This document shows positions 42,006 to 50,689 of a DNA stretch of 64,000 bases, piece by piece (position 1 is the stretch's first letter; the number at the start of each line of letters is the position of its first letter). The stretch covers positions 62,001 through 126,000 of the forward strand of contig NZ_JAHFZZ010000023.1 of NCBI RefSeq assembly GCF_018603905.1, written 5' to 3'. Origin of the DNA: Nonomuraea sp. NEAU-A123 (GTDB taxonomy: Bacteria; Actinomycetota; Actinomycetes; Streptosporangiales; Streptosporangiaceae). The notes below the pieces were generated by a model. That model saw nothing but the letters and a program-made list of their open reading frames with translations. It did no database searches and was not told where the DNA came from. The translations under genes were made by a program, and so were the position numbers.

Positions 42006-42749
42006 ATGGGAGAACAGCAGATAGCCAGGGCTCTGGGGTCCTGGCGCGGCATGGGGGAACCGCTCAGCACGGCGCTGGCCCGCGCCGTACGGGAGGCGTT
42101 GCTGGACGGCCGCATCCGCGCCGGCAGCGAGCTGCCCGCCGAGCGCCGCCTGGCCGTGGCGCTGGGGGTCAGCCGCGGCACGGTGACGGCCGCCCTGGCG
42201 CGGCTGCGCGAGACAGGATGGGTCCACACGCGGCACGGAAGCGGCAGCCTTGTACGGCTGTCCGCAGCGGTGGCCGAGCGCGTGGCCCCGCTCTCGGCGA
42301 CCGGGGACACCGGGTCGATGATCGACCTTCGCCGGGCCGTCCCGGCCGCACCGCAGAAGCAGTACCTGGAGGCCACGCTGCGGGCGGCCGAGCGGGCCGG
42401 GCCTGTTCTGGCCGAACACGGGGAGCCGGGACCGGGGTTGCCGGAACTTCGCGCGGTGATCGCCGCGCGCTACAGCCGCAAGGGGACGGCCACCCGACCC
42501 GAGCAGATCCTGGTCACTTGCCCGCCCGGCGGACTGGCCCTGTGGCTGCGGTTGAGCGCCACACCCGCGGACACTGTCGTACGCCACGCGAACGAGCACG
42601 GGATCGCGCTCGTCGCGGGTCCGCGCTTCGCGGCCGACGCCACCCTGACTCACTACCTGCGCGTCCCGTTCACCCCGCCGCGCCCCGTCCTGGATCGCGT
42701 CGCCGCGGTCCTCGGCGATGCCTGCGCGCAGGGTCATGGCGCGCTCTGA
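42006..42749 (+). CDS. GntR/MocR-family regulator with most of its aminotransferase domain deleted
   Basis: The 247-residue protein has a good GntR winged helix (LDGRIRAGSELPAERRLAVA; LGVSRGTVTAALARLRETGW). The start of a MocR aminotransferase-like domain follows (GLPELRAVIAARYSRKGTAT, then RPEQILVT). It then jumps in frame to the far C-terminal end of that domain (GGLALWLRLSATPADTVVRH; YLRVPFTPPRPVLDRVAAVL). About 190 residues, including the PLP lysine, are missing. The frame is intact, so it may still make a DNA-binding protein that cannot bind PLP. GTG 42000 is an alternative start. Confidence 0.75.
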   Translation: MGEQQIARALGSWRGMGEPLSTALARAVREALLDGRIRAGSELPAERRLAVALGVSRGTVTAALARLRETGWVHTRHGSGSLVRLSAAVAERVAPLSATGDTGSMIDLRRAVPAAPQKQYLEATLRAAERAGPVLAEHGEPGPGLPELRAVIAARYSRKGTATRPEQILVTCPPGGLALWLRLSATPADTVVRHANEHGIALVAGPRFAADATLTHYLRVPFTPPRPVLDRVAAVLGDACAQGHGAL

Positions 42750-42833
42750 CGTGCCGTAGCCCGGATCTCCCGGAGCAGGAGGGCCAGTTCGGCTTCGGAG
42801 GTGTCCGGATGTGGATCGAGAGCTTGAGATCAC

Positions 42834-43265
42834 TCAGCTACTCCACGGCCTTCTGATCCCCCAGGGAAGCTGAACCTTGGCTGCCGCCGGCTTCCCGGTG
42901 ATCAGTTCGAAGGCCGGCTGGCTGAGATTCAATTGATTCGGCTTACAGCTCGAGCAGCGTCCTCCGATCCGGAATTTATAGACCTTGCCCTGATAGTCGA
43001 GCCTGACCAATTTATTGCACAGGGGATCATTGCTGGACTTGCCGGCGGTCCAGTATGCGGCCGGCGCACTGGCGATCGCCCAGACGGCCGGGTCCATCTT
43101 GGTTCCGCAGGCGCGGTAGTTGGCCAAGGCGTCGTCATGGGTGATGATGCCCTTTTTTACATTTGGCGGTGGGGTGTCGGCGTAGGCGGCAGGAATGGCC
43201 AGTGCTGACAGCGCGCAGGCGGTCAGCGTTGCCGCCGCGAAGACGTTACGGCCGAGGGTTTTCAT
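42834..43265 (-). CDS. Secreted double-psi beta-barrel (barwin/RlpA-like) protein
   Basis: The 143-residue protein has a Sec signal peptide (VFAAATLTACALSALAIPAA, cleavage near AYADT). The mature part fits the double-psi barrel pattern: YRACGTKMDPAVWAIASAP, then NDPLCNKLVRLDYQGKVYKF and GGRCSSCKPNQLNLSQPAFE. Four Cys residues could form two disulfides. Barwin/expansin/RlpA-like proteins bind or loosen polysaccharide; the catalytic Asp of expansins is not evident. GC content is lower here than around it. Confidence 0.75.
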   Translation of the reverse strand: MKTLGRNVFAAATLTACALSALAIPAAYADTPPPNVKKGIITHDDALANYRACGTKMDPAVWAIASAPAAYWTAGKSSNDPLCNKLVRLDYQGKVYKFRIGGRCSSCKPNQLNLSQPAFELITGKPAAAKVQLPWGIRRPWSS

Positions 43266-43500
43266 CGAGGACCTTTCTTGGAACGCGTAGTCGTGCATAT
43301 TGCAGAGCGATGGTCGTGATCACCATGCATTCGTCAGATTATGCCGATAGCGCGCAAGATGGCCAGGACGCCACGGCGGTTCCGAACCGAGTTTCCTTCA
43401 TGGGCCATCGTTGAAAGGGTGAATTACCGCCTATTATTAACCGCTCGGTCCGCAATCGGTGCGATGGAAATATGTCGAGATAAACCGTTGCCGAAGGGTG

Positions 43501-43537
43501 GGAGGCGGTTGAGCCCCGGCGGGCCCCGGCCGCCTCC
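43501..43537 (-). terminator. Hairpin terminator behind the MarR gene
   Basis: GGAGGCGG (43501-43508) and CCGCCTCC (43530-43537) form an 8-bp GC stem with a G/C-rich loop that can pair further. It lies 19 bp after the MarR stop. The rest of 43266-43500 is AT-richer non-coding DNA and presumably holds the promoter of the secreted protein gene. Confidence 0.6.
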
Positions 43538-43555
43538 AGCGACCAAGCCTGATCT

Positions 43556-44059
43556 TTAATCTCCATCATCGGGTCGGTCGTGGCGTGGGCTGCGCGGCTG
43601 CCGGCCGCCCGGCTCTACCGGGCCCTTGAGCTCCGTCAGCAAGCGCAGGAGCGAGGCGCGCAGCGCCTCCAGCTCCTCCGGGCTTGTCAACTGCGCCCAG
43701 CGCTCCTCGACGCGCGCGGCGGTCGCGTGGGTGACCGGTTTGACGGACGTGCCGCGCTCGGTGGGGAACACCAGCCGGGAGCGGCGGTCGTTCGGGTTCG
43801 GGCGGCGCTCTACGTAGCCCATGCGCTCGAGCTGCTCGACTGCCTCGGCCATCGTCTGTTTGCGCACCCGGGCGAGCGCGGCGAGTTCCGAGACGCTGAT
43901 GCCCTCTTCGGTCAGGAACGGGAACACGTTCGCGTGCGCGGGGCGCAGGTCGCCGAAGTCCGCCTCGCGCAGCGCGGCGTCGATGTCCTGGGCGTAGTGC
44001 TGGTAGAGCAGTCGCAGCAGGAGCCCGATCAGCGGCTGGGTAGGGAAGTTCGCTTCCAT
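43556..44059 (-). CDS. MarR family transcriptional regulator
   Basis: From ATG 44059 the product has 167 residues. The winged helix is GISVSELAALARVRKQTMAE followed by LERMGYVERRPNPNDRRSRL, a classic MarR wing. An 18-bp dyad, TAGACAGG/CCTGTCTA, begins 4 bp upstream of its start codon, so it probably represses itself and the divergent gene. Confidence 0.9.
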   Translation of the reverse strand: MEANFPTQPLIGLLLRLLYQHYAQDIDAALREADFGDLRPAHANVFPFLTEEGISVSELAALARVRKQTMAEAVEQLERMGYVERRPNPNDRRSRLVFPTERGTSVKPVTHATAARVEERWAQLTSPEELEALRASLLRLLTELKGPVEPGGRQPRSPRHDRPDDGD

Positions 44060-44063
44060 GATA

Positions 44064-44081
44064 TAGACAGGCACCTGTCTA
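44064..44081. promoter_or_regulatory. Probable MarR operator
   Basis: TAGACAGG (44064-44071) and CCTGTCTA (44074-44081) are perfect inverted arms separated by CA. The site lies between two divergent winged-helix regulator genes, adjacent to the MarR start codon. Its length and dyad fit a MarR dimer. Confidence 0.78.
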
Positions 44082-44132
44082 CTTGCTTATATTGGTCAGG
44101 ACCCTGTCGATCCTAGTAGAACGGAACCCGCC

Positions 44133-44561
44133 ATGACCACGCCGCAGACCGCCTTCGGCCCGACTCTGGCCTTCGCCGAGCAGACGCTGACGGCCGTCCT
44201 CCACCAGCACCTCACCGAGCGCCAGACCAAGCCCGAGACCTGGTACGCCCTGCAGCTGATCGCCATACGTGGGCCGAACCTCGCCCGCGAAGCGCTGATC
44301 CGCGGCCTCGAGGGCTCGCGGACCCTGAACGCCGCCTCGACGCACGAGCTGCTCGCCCGGCTCGAGGCCGAGGGTCTGATCCGCGGTGACGCGGAGCTCG
44401 ACCTGACCGCCGAGGGGGAGGCCCTGCATCGGAGCCTGCGCGAGTACGTCACCGGCCCGACGGCCCGGCTGCTGAGCCAATTCAACGCCGATGACATCGA
44501 CACGACCGTACGTACGCTGCAGGCGATCACCAAGCGGGCGGCGGAGGGGCTCGCCGTCTAG
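44133..44561 (+). CDS. Winged-helix DNA-binding protein, probably MarR-like
   Basis: The protein has 142 residues, mostly helical: TWYALQLIAIRGPNLAREAL, then HELLARLEAEGLIRGDAELD and LTAEGEALHRSLREYVTGPT. This pattern (helix, wing 'LTAEGEAL') is that of MarR-like winged-helix proteins, though the recognition helix is poorly conserved. It is divergent from a second MarR gene and probably shares its operator. A short dispersed repeat follows its stop after 6 bp. Confidence 0.75.
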   Translation: MTTPQTAFGPTLAFAEQTLTAVLHQHLTERQTKPETWYALQLIAIRGPNLAREALIRGLEGSRTLNAASTHELLARLEAEGLIRGDAELDLTAEGEALHRSLREYVTGPTARLLSQFNADDIDTTVRTLQAITKRAAEGLAV

Positions 44562-44567
44562 TATCCA

Positions 44568-44602
44568 CCGGCTCGGCCATCTGACGCCCGCCCGTCCACA
44601 AG
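44568..44602 (+). repeat. Short dispersed repeat, copy 3
   Basis: It reads ACCGGCTCGGCCATCTGACG then CCCGCCCGTCCACAAG and lies 6 bp after a stop codon. It differs from the copy at 39186-39219 by only a few bases. As there, it occupies the immediate 3' flank of a plus-strand gene. Confidence 0.65.
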
Positions 44603-44634
44603 TTTCTGTCGGAGGGTGAGGGCAGGATGAGGGC

Positions 44635-45348
44635 ATGACTGTGACAGGACGCCTGGAACTCGTCGCGCTGGACGCCCCTGACATCCAGAAGCTCGCGTCG
44701 TTCTATACCGACCTCACTGGTTGGGAAGTCGTCCGGGAGATCTCCGACTGGATCACGGTGCGCACGGGGGACGGCCAGGAGATCGGGTACCAGCTTGCCC
44801 TCGACCATGTCGCACCCCAGTGGCCCGGGCAGGCGCACCCGCAGCAGTTCCATCTCGACCTCCAGGTCGACGGGCACGAGGCGGCGGCCGAGCGCGCCAT
44901 CGGCCTCGGCGCCACCCGGCTGGCCGACGGTCCGACCTGGATCACTCTGGCCGACCCGGCCGGCCATCCGTTCGACCTGTGCCAGAAGGACGGCGCCGGG
45001 TCGGCGATGGAGCTGTTCGCGGTGACGATCGATGCGCCCGACGCGCCCGCGCTGGCCCGCTTCTATGCCGACCTGCTGGGCATGAAGGTCACGTACGAGG
45101 GGCCCGAGGGCGCGCTCATCGCCGGTGACGGCAAGAACCTGATGTTCCAGCAGATCAGCGAGTACAACCCGCCCCAGTGGCCGGACCCGGCCCACCCGCA
45201 GCAGGCACACCTCGACATCCTGGTCGATGATCTCGTCCCCGGCGAGGTCCGGGCCCTGGAGCTGGGCGCGTCGCGGCTGGACGCCGGTGGCGAACGGTTC
45301 CGGGTCTTCGCCGACCCGGCGGGGCATACGTTCTGCCTGACCCTGTAG
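44635..45348 (+). CDS. Tandem VOC/glyoxalase-fold protein
   Basis: The 237-residue protein holds two VOC domains, about 1-118 (LVALDAPDIQKLASFYTDLT ... WITLADPAGHPFDLC) and 122-237 (VTIDAPDAPALARFYADLLG ... FRVFADPAGHTFCLTL). Each has the typical paired beta-alpha-beta modules with HLDL or HLDI metal-site-like strands. No specific enzyme (glyoxalase, dioxygenase, antibiotic binding) can be chosen. CAGGAT lies 6 nt before ATG 44635, suggesting a leaderless transcript. Confidence 0.85.
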   Translation: MTVTGRLELVALDAPDIQKLASFYTDLTGWEVVREISDWITVRTGDGQEIGYQLALDHVAPQWPGQAHPQQFHLDLQVDGHEAAAERAIGLGATRLADGPTWITLADPAGHPFDLCQKDGAGSAMELFAVTIDAPDAPALARFYADLLGMKVTYEGPEGALIAGDGKNLMFQQISEYNPPQWPDPAHPQQAHLDILVDDLVPGEVRALELGASRLDAGGERFRVFADPAGHTFCLTL

Positions 45349-45541
45349 CGCGGCTTGGTCGGACAGGGCGATCAAGCCGGACCTCGACCACTGATCGGCG
45401 GGCGGCATCGGCCCGCACTCCGCGGGCCATGGCGAGGTTCTGACGAACATCAACCCATCGGGCGCCCCTACGCTCCCGTTCGGAGCCACCCCGCTGGACT
45501 CAGAGGTGATCCGAGGCCATTCGGCGACATATCCGGTGTCG

Positions 45542-46006
45542 TCATTGCGAGTCGAGCTGAAGCTGGAAGACGATCCGGTCGACTTCCGGGCCGTCATAGT
45601 CGGGCACGGGCCCCACGACGGTGAAGCCCATCGCGGTGTGGAAGGCGATGGAGCCGTGGTTCTGGGGTGAGGTGATGGCCCGGATACTCGTCCGGTGCTC
45701 GGCCCCGGCGAGCTCGAAGAACCGCTGGTAGAGAAGTCGGCCCAGCCCACTGCCGCGAAGGCGCGGGTCGACGCCGACGAAGTGGATGTAGGCAGCGTCG
45801 GCCACCGAAGGGGACAGGAACCCGACGAGGAACCCCACCAGTTCCCCGTCCTCCTCAGCCACCATGCTGGTGCGATAGAAGTGGTCGAGGAACAGCCGCG
45901 GCAGAATCGACCGAATCGGCCGCCCCCACCAGTCATCCACCACGGCAACGATGCGATCGTAATCACCGGGGTCGGCCGACCGCAGACGCAGACTCTCACT
46001 CATCAT
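45542..46006 (-). CDS. GNAT family N-acetyltransferase
   Basis: From ATG 46006 the product has 154 residues. The acetyl-CoA-binding motif is VDPRLRGSGLGRLLYQRFFE, and HNGS-like NHGSIAFHTAMGFTVVGPVP is the usual C-terminal motif. GGGGAG lies 6 nt upstream of the start. The substrate is unknown. The ~190 bp between it and the converging VOC gene shows nothing recognisable. Confidence 0.88.
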   Translation of the reverse strand: MMSESLRLRSADPGDYDRIVAVVDDWWGRPIRSILPRLFLDHFYRTSMVAEEDGELVGFLVGFLSPSVADAAYIHFVGVDPRLRGSGLGRLLYQRFFELAGAEHRTSIRAITSPQNHGSIAFHTAMGFTVVGPVPDYDGPEVDRIVFQLQLDSQ

Positions 46007-46099
46007 CAAATGCTCCCCGTGTCGTTCATCGGCTGTCCAGAGGTCATGTACGTCCCGCGGGCCTGCTCACGCCGTACCCGACATGATCTACTGCCTGAC

Positions 46100-46750
46100 A
46101 TGCCGCTGCTCATGCTTGACCTCGACAACACGTTGGTCGACCGCGATGCCGCCTTCCGGGACGCGACCACCGCGTTCCTGGCCGAGCACGCGCTGCCTGG
46201 ATCTGACGTCGAATGGCTGATGTCCATCGACGCCAGCGGGTACGCCCCAAGGCAGACCGTGGCCAACGCCATGGCCGACCGCTACGGAGCGTCCCTCCCC
46301 GAGAGCGCCATCCATCTCCTTCTTGACCACGGCGCCGCCGATCGGGTTGTCCTGACCGAAGCCACCTGCGACGCGCTCGGCAGCGCGATCGCCAACGGCT
46401 GGACATGCACGATCGTCACCAACGGCCGAACCGCGCAGCAGGAGGCGAAGATCCGGAACGCCGGCCTCGACAGGCTGGTCCACGGCTGGACGATCTCCGA
46501 GGCGATCGGTCACAGGAAGCCCGAGCCGGAGATCTTCAAGGCGGCGGCGGTAGCCGTCGGAGCCTCCCTCCACGGGGCTTGGGTCATCGGCGATTCCCCG
46601 CAGGCCGACATCGTCGGCGCGTACGGACTCGACATCCAAAGCGTATGGGTGTCATGCGGCCGACCGTGGACCGAGGCGGCCTACCGGCCCACCCATGTCG
46701 CCGACGACGCCGCATCCGCGATCCATTACGTCCTCGGCACTCCGACCTGA
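46100..46750 (+). CDS. HAD superfamily hydrolase
   Basis: From ATG 46100 the product has 216 residues. All HAD motifs are visible: motif I LMLDLDNTLVDRD, motif II TIVTNGRTAQQE, motif III Lys in GHRKPEPEIFKAA, motif IV VIGDSPQADIVGA. This is a phosphoglycolate-phosphatase or nucleotidase-like subclass with a helical cap. Substrate unknown. Confidence 0.92.
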   Translation: MPLLMLDLDNTLVDRDAAFRDATTAFLAEHALPGSDVEWLMSIDASGYAPRQTVANAMADRYGASLPESAIHLLLDHGAADRVVLTEATCDALGSAIANGWTCTIVTNGRTAQQEAKIRNAGLDRLVHGWTISEAIGHRKPEPEIFKAAAVAVGASLHGAWVIGDSPQADIVGAYGLDIQSVWVSCGRPWTEAAYRPTHVADDAASAIHYVLGTPT

Positions 46751-46813
46751 CTGATCGGCCCTCTGAGAATTAACGGGTGGCGGCTGCGGAGGGTCTGTGG
46801 CCACAGTGGATAG

Positions 46814-47569
46814 GTGCCGGAGAACTACTTCGATGAACGGGTAGCGGAGACGTACGAGGCCAAGTGGCCGGAACTGTTCGACCCGGCGGTCGTCGAGCCG
46901 GCCGTCAGTTTCCTCGCCGATCTGGCGGGATCTGGCGCCGCTCTTGAGCTCGGCATCGGCACCGGCCGCATCGCGTTGCCGCTGAGCCGACGAGGCGTTC
47001 GCGTACACGGAATCGAACTGTCGCCGGCCATGGTGGCGCAGTTGCGGGCGAAGCCCGGCGCGGAGAGCATCGGCGTGACCGTCGGCGACTTCGCGACCAC
47101 CGGGCCGGGTGGCACCTTCCAGCTCGCCTATCTGGTGCGCAACACGATCACGAACCTGACCACGCAAGACGAACAGGTTGACTGCTTCCGCAACGTGGCG
47201 GCGCATCTCGAACCCGGCGGCTGCTTCGTCATCGAGGTGTACGTCCCGGAGCTTCGGCGTCTCCCGCCCGGCCAGAGCATCCATCCGTTCACCGTGACCC
47301 CGGCGCACCTCGGTTTCGAGGAGTACGACGTCGCGTCGCAGATCGCGTTCTCCCATCACTACTGGGTGGTGGACGGCCGGCTGGAGACCCGATCGTCGCC
47401 GCACCGCTATGTGTGGCCGTCTGAGCTGGACCTCATGGCGCGACTCGCCGGAATGACCTTGCGCGAACGGTGGGCCGGCTGGAAGCGCGAGCCCTTCACC
47501 AGCGACAGCACGAGTCACATTTCGGTCTGGCAGAAGACGCCGCAGCGGTCGGCACGGGATGGCGGGTGA
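46814..47569 (+). CDS. Class I SAM-dependent methyltransferase
   Basis: The protein has 251 residues. SAM-binding motif I is AALELGIGTGRIALPLSRRG and motif II region is VHGIELSPAMVAQLRAKPG; VTVGDFATTGPGG follows. GTG 46814 has CACAGT 6 nt upstream and no ribosome binding site, so it is probably leaderless. The family (Methyltransf_25-like) covers many small-molecule substrates. Confidence 0.9.
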   Translation: MPENYFDERVAETYEAKWPELFDPAVVEPAVSFLADLAGSGAALELGIGTGRIALPLSRRGVRVHGIELSPAMVAQLRAKPGAESIGVTVGDFATTGPGGTFQLAYLVRNTITNLTTQDEQVDCFRNVAAHLEPGGCFVIEVYVPELRRLPPGQSIHPFTVTPAHLGFEEYDVASQIAFSHHYWVVDGRLETRSSPHRYVWPSELDLMARLAGMTLRERWAGWKREPFTSDSTSHISVWQKTPQRSARDGG

Positions 47570-47674
47570 GACAGTTGCTGCGACGGCTGCGCGAACAGCG
47601 GCCGCACGAGTTCCCACGGACGCCCGAACGCATACCCTCGGCTCCCGCAGGGTCGTCGGCGCCGGTGATCGGGC

Positions 47675-50023
47675 TCACCGGTGGTCGGGGACGTGGGCGA
47701 GGCGTTGCTGGAGGGTGGCGTGCCGGAACTGGTACACCGCGCCCGCCTGGCGCAGCACACCCAGGCGGTGGGCGTCGGCCAGGAACGCCTGGAGCCGCCA
47801 GGGGAGCTGTCCGGTCAGGGCGAAGCGCAGCCGGGCGAGGGAGTAGTACGGCCAGCAGGTGGCGGCGAGGGCGATCAGGGCGCCGGTCGGGCCGAAGGTC
47901 GTCAACCAGTCGGTGAGCAGCTTCCTGGTGATGTCCTGGGCGTCGAGGTGGGCGGCCATCGGGGTGGGCGGCAGGAGGGTCGCGGCGCCGTCCAGGTTGA
48001 TCAGCAGCGAGCCCGCGAGCGCGGAGCCGAGCCGGAGCGTGCGGTCGGTACGGATCGACCGGCACGGGCTCGAGACCGGCGGGCCGCCCGGCCTCTCGTA
48101 CCACCAGGCCGCGGCGGCGAGCAGGCCCGCCACGGTGCCCGCGATCAGCGGCGCCACGGCCACGCTCGTGGCGCAGGACGTGCTGAGCTGGACCGGCCCA
48201 CGGGCCCGGAGGCAGTACACCGCCATCGAGCCGAGCTGGATCACCACGGCCACGAGCGCGCCCGCGGAGGCGGCGCGCCTGCAGGCGCCGCCCAGTCGCC
48301 GTCTCCACCCCTGGAAGGAGAAGCGCCCGCGCCGTGGCTCCGCGGGCATGACCGGAAGCCCGACGACGACCACGACGGGCAGCACGAGGCCCACGTAGTA
48401 GGCCACGATGCCCGTCTCGGTGAGGATCATCACGAGCGGCGACAGCCCCATGAACAGCAGGTGCTCCACCAGTACGACGACCATGGGCGCCAGGGAGGCG
48501 ACGCCGACCGCCGGCAGCATCGTCCGCAGCGCGCCGGACCGTGACGGGCGCCGCCGGGTGAACCAGTCGGCCGTGGTCAGCAGGGCCGGCAGGAACAGCA
48601 TGGCGGCCAGCACCTTGGCCGCCGCGATGTGCCGCCAGTCGTCGCCCTCGATGGCGGCCCATTGCTCGCTCACCCGCACTACTGTGGGCAAGATCATCAG
48701 GCCGGTGATCGCGCCGGCCAGGGCCCGTACGGCCAGGCGTGAGCAGGTCAGCCGCGTCCAGTCGCGCAGGTGCCACCAGGCGAAGTCGGTCGTGCCGCGT
48801 TGCTGGAGCTGCCCGCTCAGGAAGCGCAGGTAGCGTTCGGCGCGTTCGGGGTCGCGGTGGCGCATGCGTGGCGCCTGAGCCGCCGCCCGCTCGTACAGCG
48901 CGGGGACGAAGGCGTCGAGCAGGTGTTCCTCCAGGGCTGCGGGGTCGGGGAAGAGATCGCGGTCGAGGAGCGTCGCGGGGTCGCCGCGGCCGTGGGCGTA
49001 CAGGGACCGTACGAGGGTGACGCCGAGCGGCCGGGCGAGCACGGCGGCCAGCGGCTGGGCGGGATCGGCGCGCAGCCGTACGGCGACACGCCGCCACGCG
49101 TCCCGGCCGGTCGGGTCGGCGTACGTGAGCAGCCGTATGGCGTCGGTCACCGGCACCGGCGAGGGGACGAGCACGGCGGCGCGCGGCAGCCCCCCGCACC
49201 GGGCGGCGGCGGCCGTGAACTCGGCGGTGCGGCAGGCGACGACGAGTGGCGCGCGTGGATCGCCCGCCACGACCAGCGCCCGCAGCGCCGCCTCCAGGCG
49301 TGGCGCGGGCAGTTCGTCGAGGCCGTCGATGACGGGCACCACCCGGTGCGCCGCCAGCAGGTCCTCGGCGGCCCGCGGCCCGAAGCGCTCAGCGTCGGCC
49401 AGTAGGGGGTAGTCGCGCCGCAGCCGACGGGCCAGCCATTCCGCCGGCGTCTCGCTCTCGGGCCGGAACCCGGTGGCGGACACCAGGACCGGCACCTGCG
49501 TCACCCGCTCGTCGTCGAGCAGCGCCAGAGTGAGCTGAAGCGCGCAGGCGCTCTTCCCGGCGCCCGCCTCGCCGAGGAGGACCAGGCGCCGGGTCGGCGA
49601 GCCCGCCCAAGCCGCCGCGACCGCCTCGGCACCCTCATACCTGACACCCTCCGCGATGCCCGTGACCTGTGCGGAGCCGACGTCCTGACGGGCCGTCCAG
49701 ACGATGGGCAGCGGCCAGGGCTCGAACAGCCGGCGCAGGGTCGCCTCCCGGCTCCACTGCTCACCGACGAGATGAGCCAGCGCCTCGGCCGCGGCATCGA
49801 GCTGCGCGGCGCTCGCCGTGACCGGTGCCGCGGGCCGACGCCACGCCCAGGGCGCCCCGAGGGCCAGGACGGCCACGGCCAGCCCGAGCACCGCGACCAC
49901 CCGCTCGCCCGCATCTCCACCGAGCGTCACCGAGGCCAGAACGCCGGCACCCGCGACGACGGCCACGCCCAGCCACGTCACCGCCCACCGCGCCCGGCGG
50001 CCGCCACGCATGCCGTCTCCCAT
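47675..50023 (-). CDS. NACHT-domain membrane protein (STAND NTPase)
   Basis: The protein has 782 residues. Two N-terminal membrane helices (about 12-62) precede a NACHT NTPase with Walker A LVLLGEAGAGKSACALQL (151-158) and Walker B VVPVIDGLDELP (231-239). A helical linker follows, then at least six transmembrane segments from about residue 430 (LAGAITGLMILPTVV; VLAAMLFLPALLTT; VVGLPVMPA). It ends with the conserved YQFRHATLQQRLA, which marks a widespread but uncharacterised actinomycete family. It lacks TPR, WD40 or nuclease domains. Signalling or defence roles are guesses from the NACHT fold. Confidence 0.88.
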   Translation of the reverse strand: MGDGMRGGRRARWAVTWLGVAVVAGAGVLASVTLGGDAGERVVAVLGLAVAVLALGAPWAWRRPAAPVTASAAQLDAAAEALAHLVGEQWSREATLRRLFEPWPLPIVWTARQDVGSAQVTGIAEGVRYEGAEAVAAAWAGSPTRRLVLLGEAGAGKSACALQLTLALLDDERVTQVPVLVSATGFRPESETPAEWLARRLRRDYPLLADAERFGPRAAEDLLAAHRVVPVIDGLDELPAPRLEAALRALVVAGDPRAPLVVACRTAEFTAAAARCGGLPRAAVLVPSPVPVTDAIRLLTYADPTGRDAWRRVAVRLRADPAQPLAAVLARPLGVTLVRSLYAHGRGDPATLLDRDLFPDPAALEEHLLDAFVPALYERAAAQAPRMRHRDPERAERYLRFLSGQLQQRGTTDFAWWHLRDWTRLTCSRLAVRALAGAITGLMILPTVVRVSEQWAAIEGDDWRHIAAAKVLAAMLFLPALLTTADWFTRRRPSRSGALRTMLPAVGVASLAPMVVVLVEHLLFMGLSPLVMILTETGIVAYYVGLVLPVVVVVGLPVMPAEPRRGRFSFQGWRRRLGGACRRAASAGALVAVVIQLGSMAVYCLRARGPVQLSTSCATSVAVAPLIAGTVAGLLAAAAWWYERPGGPPVSSPCRSIRTDRTLRLGSALAGSLLINLDGAATLLPPTPMAAHLDAQDITRKLLTDWLTTFGPTGALIALAATCWPYYSLARLRFALTGQLPWRLQAFLADAHRLGVLRQAGAVYQFRHATLQQRLAHVPDHR

Positions 50024-50295
50024 GCAGCCACCCCTGGTGCACTGTAGGCAGCGGTGGCGGTGACGTAAAGGGGTCGAGAGAATACTGTCTGTTATGTTCC
50101 GCTATGGCGGGGAGCATGGACCGTTCGTGCTTATATCTGGCTGAGCGCGTGATGGCGTTAGTTAAAACTTCCAAAGGATGGCGTATTGCCGCTGATGCGA
50201 TGCAGCTGTGAGCAGGGTCTGCGAAATCCGATTCAATGAGAACGAACTTCAGCCCTTGGCAACGTGCGTAGGAGCGCGGCCCCACGCGCTGCGAC

Positions 50296-50577
50296 GTGAT
50301 ACGCCATGATGGATCGGTGATCATCGCCCCGGCTCCGTCGCCCAGCAACGGCGATATTTTCGAAGCCCCCTTCCCCGAATCAACATTTCCATTCCCGGCC
50401 CATTCGTCGGATGTCGGCCTGTTCTCTGAGTGGGCGTGGCCGCCTTTTCTGGTTGGTGTGATCACAGGGACACTCGTTGCCGCGCTGGCCGCCGTGATCA
50501 TCATCAGGGTGCAACGTAATCGCCACCGATCCCGCGACGACTACAGTCGCGCACCACGGCCCGAAGCGGACGGCTGA
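50296..50577 (+). CDS. Possible small single-pass membrane protein
   Basis: The frame encodes up to 93 residues, with GTG 50317 an alternative start. It has an acidic/Pro-rich N-terminal arm, one strong helix (PFLVGVITGTLVAALAAVII) and a basic tail (RVQRNRHRSRDD). The topology is plausible, but there is no recognised family and no clear ribosome binding site. The 270 bp before it is AT-richer and empty of genes. Confidence 0.4.
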   Translation: MIRHDGSVIIAPAPSPSNGDIFEAPFPESTFPFPAHSSDVGLFSEWAWPPFLVGVITGTLVAALAAVIIIRVQRNRHRSRDDYSRAPRPEADG

Positions 50578-50689
50578 CCCTCCCTATCCATGGCGCGGAG
50601 GAACTCCACTGCCGTGCGTATCGGGACGCGGTCCACCGCCGCGCGTAGAGCCGGACTCGGGAACTCTTCGGTAGGACAGCGCGGTCCGT

